DNA of 9,283 bases from Methanobacteriota archaeon (GTDB lineage: Archaea > Thermoplasmatota > Thermoplasmata > RBG-16-68-12): positions 1 to 9,283 of the forward strand of contig VBMC01000048.1 in NCBI GenBank assembly GCA_005879015.1, read 5' to 3'. The notes under the pieces are model-generated. The model was not told where the DNA came from, ran no database searches, and saw only the letters and a list, made by a program, of their open reading frames with translations. The translations under genes were made by a program, and so were the position numbers. The stretch's first letter is position 1, and each line of letters opens with the position of its first letter. Positions 5,533-9,283 of the stretch are shown in pieces.

Positions 5533-7827
5533 TCACGCCCATTTCCTCAGGATGAGGACCGGGCACTTCGCCAGTTTCACGATCCGATCCTCAACGGGAC
5601 TCAGCGCGAACTTGCGCAGACCTCCGGGAGACGTCGCGCGGATCATGAGCAACGAAGCGTCCACGCTCTCCCGCAAGGCCTCGGACTCCCACTGCGAGGA
5701 ATACACGACCTTCGGTTGAACCGTCACGCCCCGCTCGTGCGCCCGCCCTTCGAAGCGAGAACTCTCCTGTTTCAATCGCTCCGCCTCGGTCGGGTCGCTC
5801 GCGAGGCTGACGACCTCCACGACTGCATGGTCCTCCTCCGCCAAGATGAGCGCGAGATCATCGATCCCTTCGAGGCTCCAGATCGGACTGGTCAAGACCA
5901 CGATCCGCTTCAGGGGTTTCCGGAGCCCTTGGGTCTTGAACACGATCACATCGCACGGGGCGTTCTCGATCAGGTAGTCGATGTTGCTCCCGAACACCCG
6001 CCGATCGCCTTCGACGCGATCCCCCCGCCAACTCATGAGCAGGAGGTTCACCGCCTCCTCGCGGATCGTATCGAGGATGATCTCGTACACCTTGTGGCCG
6101 ATCTTGACGACGGGCCGGGTGTCCACACCGAGGTCCTCTCCGATTCTCGCGAGTCGTTGCAGCCCGCGGATGCGGTCGTCGACGTAGCGGAACCGGATCG
6201 CCTTCGGCGGCAAGTTGCGCGGGATCTCGACCACGTGCAGCAGGCTGAGCTCTGCGTTCCGGGCGCGCGCGATCCGGGCGCCCAACTCGACGAGGTTCTC
6301 GTCCTCGAATTCCCGGAGGGGAAGGAAGACGCGATACCGTTCGAGCTCGACGCGGTCCTCCGCCGTCGTCAGGATGTCCCGCACCTCGATCGCGGAGCCG
6401 TTCGTGCTTCGGCCCCGGGCCCCGCGACCGCCGGCGAACCAATGGTACGAAAGGCCGACCGCGAGCCACGCGACCCCCAGGAAGAAGGCGAACACGCCGG
6501 GCGCGATCGGGGAATCCTGCCGGGCCGGGAAGTTCCACAGGACAGCTCCCATGGCCAGGTTCAGCGCGATTGCGAACATGGGCACCGCGGGGACGAGGGG
6601 CACGCGAAAGCCTGGACCGCTGCGGCGCTCCCGGCGGCGCAGCGCGATGACCGAGGCGTGGACGAACGCGAAGAGGCCAAGGAAGGCCAAGCTCGCGAGG
6701 ATCGCGATCGTCTCGATCGTCAAGAAGACAAGGATCCCCGATCCGACGAACGTCAGGGCGACGGCCGCGGGCGGCACCTCGCGTCCTCCGATCCGGGCGA
6801 ACACCCGCGGGAGGAGGCCGTCGCGGGCCATGCTGAACGACGTGCGGATCGCCGCGGTGAGGTTCGAGTTCAAGGCGCCATACATGGAGACGATGCCGAT
6901 GACCAGGAAGGCCTCGCGCACATACGGCTGACCGAGGAAGTTCGGGATGCTGACGAGGACCATGTCCTCGGATCCGCCGAGGCACGCATTGCAGGCGGGC
7001 CACCCGGACAGCATCGCGGAGGGAACGTTTCCGAGGATCGCGAGGAAGAAACCGGCGTAGACGAGGAAGGACACGAGGAGGGCGAGGAACACGCCGCGGG
7101 GCACACTCGACTCCGGGCGCTTCACCTGATCCGACAATTGGGCGACCACCTCGAAGCCTTGGAAGGCGATGAACAGGATCACGGCGCCGAGGACGAGAGG
7201 GAGAGACCGGCTGACGCCGCCCGATGGGATGCCGCGGGGCGGTCCTCCCGACGACAGGGAGAGGAGACCCACGAGGATCAGCCCTACAATCAAGAGAACT
7301 TTTCCTAGGGTGAGACGGCCCAGGACGCGGGTCGGAAGGTGGACCCGCGCGAAATGCAGGACCGCAGAGAGCCCGAGGACAACGAGGGCGACGAGGCTCA
7401 CCTCCACGGGATTCGGCCCGAACAGAGAGGCGGGATCGGACGGACGGACGAGCTCGACGAGGAAGACGCCAAGGCCGAGGGCGCTGAGCGCGGACGCGGC
7501 AATATGCCCGCCCCAAGAGAGCCAGCCGCTCAAGAAACCGCTCGGATCCGGGAGGGCGCTGCGCACCCAGACGTAGGCCCCCCCGGAGGCGTCCGGACGG
7601 CCCGAAGCCAACTCCGCATATGCCGTCCCCGCGAGGGCCGCGATGGACGCGGCGAGAGCGAGGCTCGCCAAGACCAGAGGCCCCGCGACCGCGTAGGCGG
7701 CGCCGACCAGGAGGAAGATCGCGGCCCCGACCATTGCGCCGACGGCCGCCATCGTGACGTCGAACAAGCCAAGGTCCCGCGTGACCCGAATTCGGACGGC
7801 AGCCGAATCCGTGGAGGAACCCGCCAC
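5533..7827 (-). CDS. APC-family amino acid permease with two C-terminal universal stress protein domains
   Basis: A 764-residue fusion. Residues 1-465 are a twelve-helix APC-superfamily secondary transporter of the plasma membrane. The first helix carries GAMVGAAIFLLVG, the family's unwound substrate-binding glycine motif, and TM6 includes ILFIAFQGFEVVAQLS followed by the conserved KRPESSVPRG loop. After a short Gly/Arg/Ser linker, residues 498-631 and 639-763 form two tandem UspA-like domains, each ending in the hydrophobic strand DVIVF or PVLIL. The first keeps a degenerate nucleotide-binding tail (VFGSN); the second lacks it. The architecture suggests a transporter controlled through cytosolic stress or nucleotide-sensing domains. 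The substrate, an amino acid or other amine, cannot be told from sequence. Start is GTG at 7827, the first start codon after an in-frame TAG at 7860-7858; no ribosome binding site is evident. It lies 99 bases downstream of the GTPase gene. Confidence 0.93.
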   Translation of the reverse strand: MAGSSTDSAAVRIRVTRDLGLFDVTMAAVGAMVGAAIFLLVGAAYAVAGPLVLASLALAASIAALAGTAYAELASGRPDASGGAYVWVRSALPDPSGFLSGWLSWGGHIAASALSALGLGVFLVELVRPSDPASLFGPNPVEVSLVALVVLGLSAVLHFARVHLPTRVLGRLTLGKVLLIVGLILVGLLSLSSGGPPRGIPSGGVSRSLPLVLGAVILFIAFQGFEVVAQLSDQVKRPESSVPRGVFLALLVSFLVYAGFFLAILGNVPSAMLSGWPACNACLGGSEDMVLVSIPNFLGQPYVREAFLVIGIVSMYGALNSNLTAAIRTSFSMARDGLLPRVFARIGGREVPPAAVALTFVGSGILVFLTIETIAILASLAFLGLFAFVHASVIALRRRERRSGPGFRVPLVPAVPMFAIALNLAMGAVLWNFPARQDSPIAPGVFAFFLGVAWLAVGLSYHWFAGGRGARGRSTNGSAIEVRDILTTAEDRVELERYRVFLPLREFEDENLVELGARIARARNAELSLLHVVEIPRNLPPKAIRFRYVDDRIRGLQRLARIGEDLGVDTRPVVKIGHKVYEIILDTIREEAVNLLLMSWRGDRVEGDRRVFGSNIDYLIENAPCDVIVFKTQGLRKPLKRIVVLTSPIWSLEGIDDLALILAEEDHAVVEVVSLASDPTEAERLKQESSRFEGRAHERGVTVQPKVVYSSQWESEALRESVDASLLMIRATSPGGLRKFALSPVEDRIVKLAKCPVLILRKWA

Positions 7828-7926
7828 GCCAGGCGGAGGAATGCCGGCTACTTGAGGCTATGGCGGTCGCGCGACACGCGTCCCTCCATGACATTCCGTC
7901 TCGACGATCAAGGCCCGAGGCTGGAT

Positions 7927-8484
7927 TCACGCTTCGGACTTCGATACCGTCTTCGCGATCCGCTCGCCCAGCGTTCGGAAGAGAAGTTCCACGTTCTCGC
8001 CCGTCTTCGCGGAGCTGTAGAAGTATGGAGCTTCGAACGCCTCGGTCGCCTGCTTCACCTGGTCCTCGCCGAACGCGGCCTGGTCTTTCAGATCGGCCTT
8101 GTTCAACGCGAACGTCACCGGGATCTCGCCGACCGTGCGGAAGACGGACTCGACCCAAGAATCGAGGTCTTCGAGGGTGTCGTAACGCGTGATGTCCGCG
8201 ACGGCCAGGATGCCCTGGGCCCCATGGAAGTACGCCTCACGAAGGAGCTCTCGGAAACCTTTGGAACCCATGATGTCCCAGATCGTCATGTCCATCTGCA
8301 CCGGGTCCCCGCCTTTCGGACTGAGCGCGAGTTCCTTCTTGGAGACCTTCGCCCCCAAGGTCACGATGTACCGATCGTCGTATTCGTTGAGGACGTACCG
8401 CTTGATGAGGGAGGTCTTGCCGACGGCGTGTTCGCCGACCAAACAGACTTTGACCTTCATTCGACGGGGTTCCATCATGACCAT
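7927..8484 (-). CDS. Ras/Rab-like small GTP-binding protein
   Basis: A single-domain small GTPase, predicted to switch between GTP- and GDP-bound states; partners are unknown. Numbering from the Met at 8460, the motifs are: G1 GEHAVGKT at 9-16, G2 Thr34 in YIVTLG, G3 WDIMGSKG with D62 and G65, G4 NKAD at 120-123, G5 SAK at 150-152. Full length is 177 residues from that Met, or 185 from the ATG at 8484, with further ATGs at 8478 and 8475. No start has a clear ribosome binding site, so the choice is uncertain. There is no lipidation motif at the C-terminus (TVSKSEA). The position after DxxG, normally the catalytic Gln of Ras-type proteins, is Ser66. It sits upstream of the permease gene on the same strand with a 99-base gap. 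The frame is open upstream to 9135, but that part is Arg/Pro rich and opposes another gene, so it is excluded. Confidence 0.9.
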   Translation of the reverse strand: MVMMEPRRMKVKVCLVGEHAVGKTSLIKRYVLNEYDDRYIVTLGAKVSKKELALSPKGGDPVQMDMTIWDIMGSKGFRELLREAYFHGAQGILAVADITRYDTLEDLDSWVESVFRTVGEIPVTFALNKADLKDQAAFGEDQVKQATEAFEAPYFYSSAKTGENVELLFRTLGERIAKTVSKSEA

Positions 8485-8522
8485 GCGCCGGAGGAGAGGA
8501 GCGAAAATCCTCTCGGCTCGCG

Positions 8523-8544
8523 CTATTTGTGAGGGTCTATTTAG
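8523..8544 (-). promoter_or_regulatory. AT-rich elements upstream of the GTPase gene, possible promoter
   Basis: On the minus strand CTAAATA (8544-8538) and ACAAATAG (8530-8523) are the only AT-rich islands before the GTPase starts. With a start 26 bases downstream they would give leaders of about 30 or 16 bases to the ATG at 8484. The spacing is not decisive, and the stretch could also serve the divergent gene. Confidence 0.3.
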
Positions 8545-8631
8545 TCGCTTCGTCCTGAGGTGGCGCCGAGAGAGAATCGAACGGATTCTACCTGGGAGAC
8601 TCCCTCGGTTCAGATTCCGGAGGCCCGTGAT

Positions 8632-9177
8632 ATGAGTTCGAAACAAAACGGCGACCGTCGCATGAAGGGTGGCTCTCGAAAACCGCGGAGAACGGATATC
8701 CCCGCGGCCTCCCGCCGAGTCCGGGACCCCGAGGAGACTAGGCAAGGTCTCAAACGTCCTGTGATGGCCGGACGCATCGCCGAGGGCGAGAGCTCGAATC
8801 GGAATCGGATTTCCCCGCTGCGCGACGGCGGAATCCGGTGGGTGTTCTACTTGTGGAAGTCGGAAGTCCCAGAACCGGAGTTGGCCCGGATCGCCTGGTC
8901 CGCACGGGCGGGGTTCCTCCGCGCCGCGGTCACGTTCGGTTTTCCGGATTGGGATTCCGCAGAATACCGGAGCACGACGACCGTCCACTTGTGGGATCTG
9001 GGCAATGCATATACACGCGGATTCCGACCTCCGGACGGGGACTGGGGCCGGATGATGATCCACATTTTCACGCACGAGCCCCTGCATCACGCGATCGGCC
9101 TCTGCTTGGCCGAGATGCTCGAGAGGGGCGATCAAGAATGGGTCATCGCCAGGTTGGGCGACGCGCGCTGGTGGTAG
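8632..9177 (+). CDS. Unrecognised protein with a C-terminal HExxH motif
   Basis: A 181-residue protein I do not recognise. Residues 1-80 are basic and poor in hydrophobics (many Arg, Lys, Ser), probably disordered. From about residue 85 the sequence becomes protein-like, with well-biased GC-rich third codon positions, to the end (ARLGDARWW). It contains THEPLHHAIGLCLAEM, where H148-E149-x-x-H152 fits the HExxH metal-binding signature, with a further His153. The Pro inside the motif is unusual for a zincin helix, so protease activity is not established. Start ATG 8632 is supported by GGAGG at 8619-8623, eight bases upstream. ATG 8764 (residue 45) is an alternative that would drop much of the basic tail. 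There is no signal peptide or membrane helix. It is divergent from the GTPase gene. The opposite strand is also open here, but the plus strand has the better signals. Confidence 0.7.
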   Translation: MSSKQNGDRRMKGGSRKPRRTDIPAASRRVRDPEETRQGLKRPVMAGRIAEGESSNRNRISPLRDGGIRWVFYLWKSEVPEPELARIAWSARAGFLRAAVTFGFPDWDSAEYRSTTTVHLWDLGNAYTRGFRPPDGDWGRMMIHIFTHEPLHHAIGLCLAEMLERGDQEWVIARLGDARWW

Positions 9178-9184
9178 GCCTCCC

Positions 9185-9209
9185 GGGGAACGCTTGAAAT
9201 AAGTTCCCC
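9185..9209 (+). promoter_or_regulatory. Hairpin enclosing an AT-rich TATA-like box before the last gene
   Basis: GGGGAAC (9185-9191) and GTTCCCC (9203-9209) form a seven-pair inverted repeat. The AT-rich TTGAAATAA lies between and partly into the arms, and its centre is about 25 bases before the ATG at 9223, the spacing of a leaderless archaeal promoter. The repeat could be an operator over the TATA box or the 3' end hairpin of the preceding gene. There is no T-tract to settle it. Confidence 0.45.
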
Positions 9210-9222
9210 TCGATGCGGCGAC

Positions 9223-9283
9223 ATGGACGGATTTGCGGTCACGCGTCTCGTGATCGGCGCGGGATTCCTCCTCGCCGCCGCGG
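9223..9283 (+). CDS. Start of a gene for a protein with a hydrophobic N-terminus, cut by the right edge
   Basis: Only 20 complete codons are visible, reading MDGFAVTRLVIGAGFLLAAA. This is a short polar start followed by a hydrophobic run, as in a first membrane helix or a signal anchor. The ATG lies about 25 bases after a TATA-like element and has no ribosome binding site, which fits a leaderless transcript. Nothing can be said about function. Confidence 0.5.
   Translation, partial: MDGFAVTRLVIGAGFLLAAA

Noticed and set aside
5716..8158. Long open frames on both strands overlapping the permease gene (about 530 and 766 codons)
   Set aside because: Composition is Arg, Gly, Asp and Pro repeats without structure, while the permease frame has twelve membrane helices and two recognisable stress-protein domains.
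8561..8600. Possible second tRNA on the minus strand (TTCGATT followed by CTCTCTCGGCGCCACC)
   Set aside because: The T stem does not pair (ATCCG against CTCTC), and no matching 5' acceptor strand or anticodon arm is found in the next 250 bases, even allowing introns. The AGAATC/GATTCT repeat there is probably chance.
8485..9135. N-terminal extension of the small GTPase by about 217 codons
   Set aside because: The extension is Arg/Pro rich with no domain. The GTPase fold starts normally at the Met at 8460, and the opposite strand has a gene with a good ribosome binding site.

Overview
The window looks like a GC-rich archaeal chromosome segment. The best-supported markers are an archaeal-type RNA polymerase operon (subunit H, an unsplit B subunit, then A'), an archaeal EF-1 beta with its usual four-CxxC zinc-ribbon neighbour, a tRNA gene with bulge-helix-bulge introns and no encoded CCA, and TATA-like boxes placed about 25 bases before start codons, as in leaderless archaeal transcripts. 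An unsplit RpoB with this gene order points to Thermoplasmatota or a relative rather than a methanogen or haloarchaeon. That placement is an inference.

Minus strand, 1-4889: a tRNA-Lys(UUU) gene (4725-4889) is followed by rpoH (4410-4661), rpoB (929-4406) and the first 310 codons of rpoA1, which runs off the left edge. The three rpo genes are tightly packed and each has a GGAGG ribosome binding site 6-7 bases before its start. rpoA1 overlaps rpoB by ATGA. I see no promoter between the tRNA and rpoH, so the tRNA may head the polymerase transcript. Two things stand out. The tRNA is interrupted by three introns, one in each hairpin loop (20/21, 37/38 and 59/60), and the spliced product is a perfect 74-nt cloverleaf. 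rpoB lacks roughly 40 highly conserved codons and changes frame at about 2084-2090, which removes part of the catalytic centre; this is probably an assembly error but needs checking.

Plus strand, 4890-5508: a divergent intergenic region carries a TATA-like box for each side. It leads into a 56-aa zinc-ribbon protein linked to translation and then aEF-1 beta. Transcription, tRNA and translation genes are therefore clustered.

Minus strand, 5533-8484: a 764-aa APC-family permease fused to two C-terminal universal-stress-protein domains, with a Ras/Rab-like small GTPase gene upstream on the same strand.

Plus strand, 8632-9283: an unrecognised 181-aa protein with an HExxH motif. A short intergenic stretch with a hairpin and an AT-rich box follows, then the first 20 codons of a gene for a protein with a hydrophobic N-terminus, cut by the right edge.
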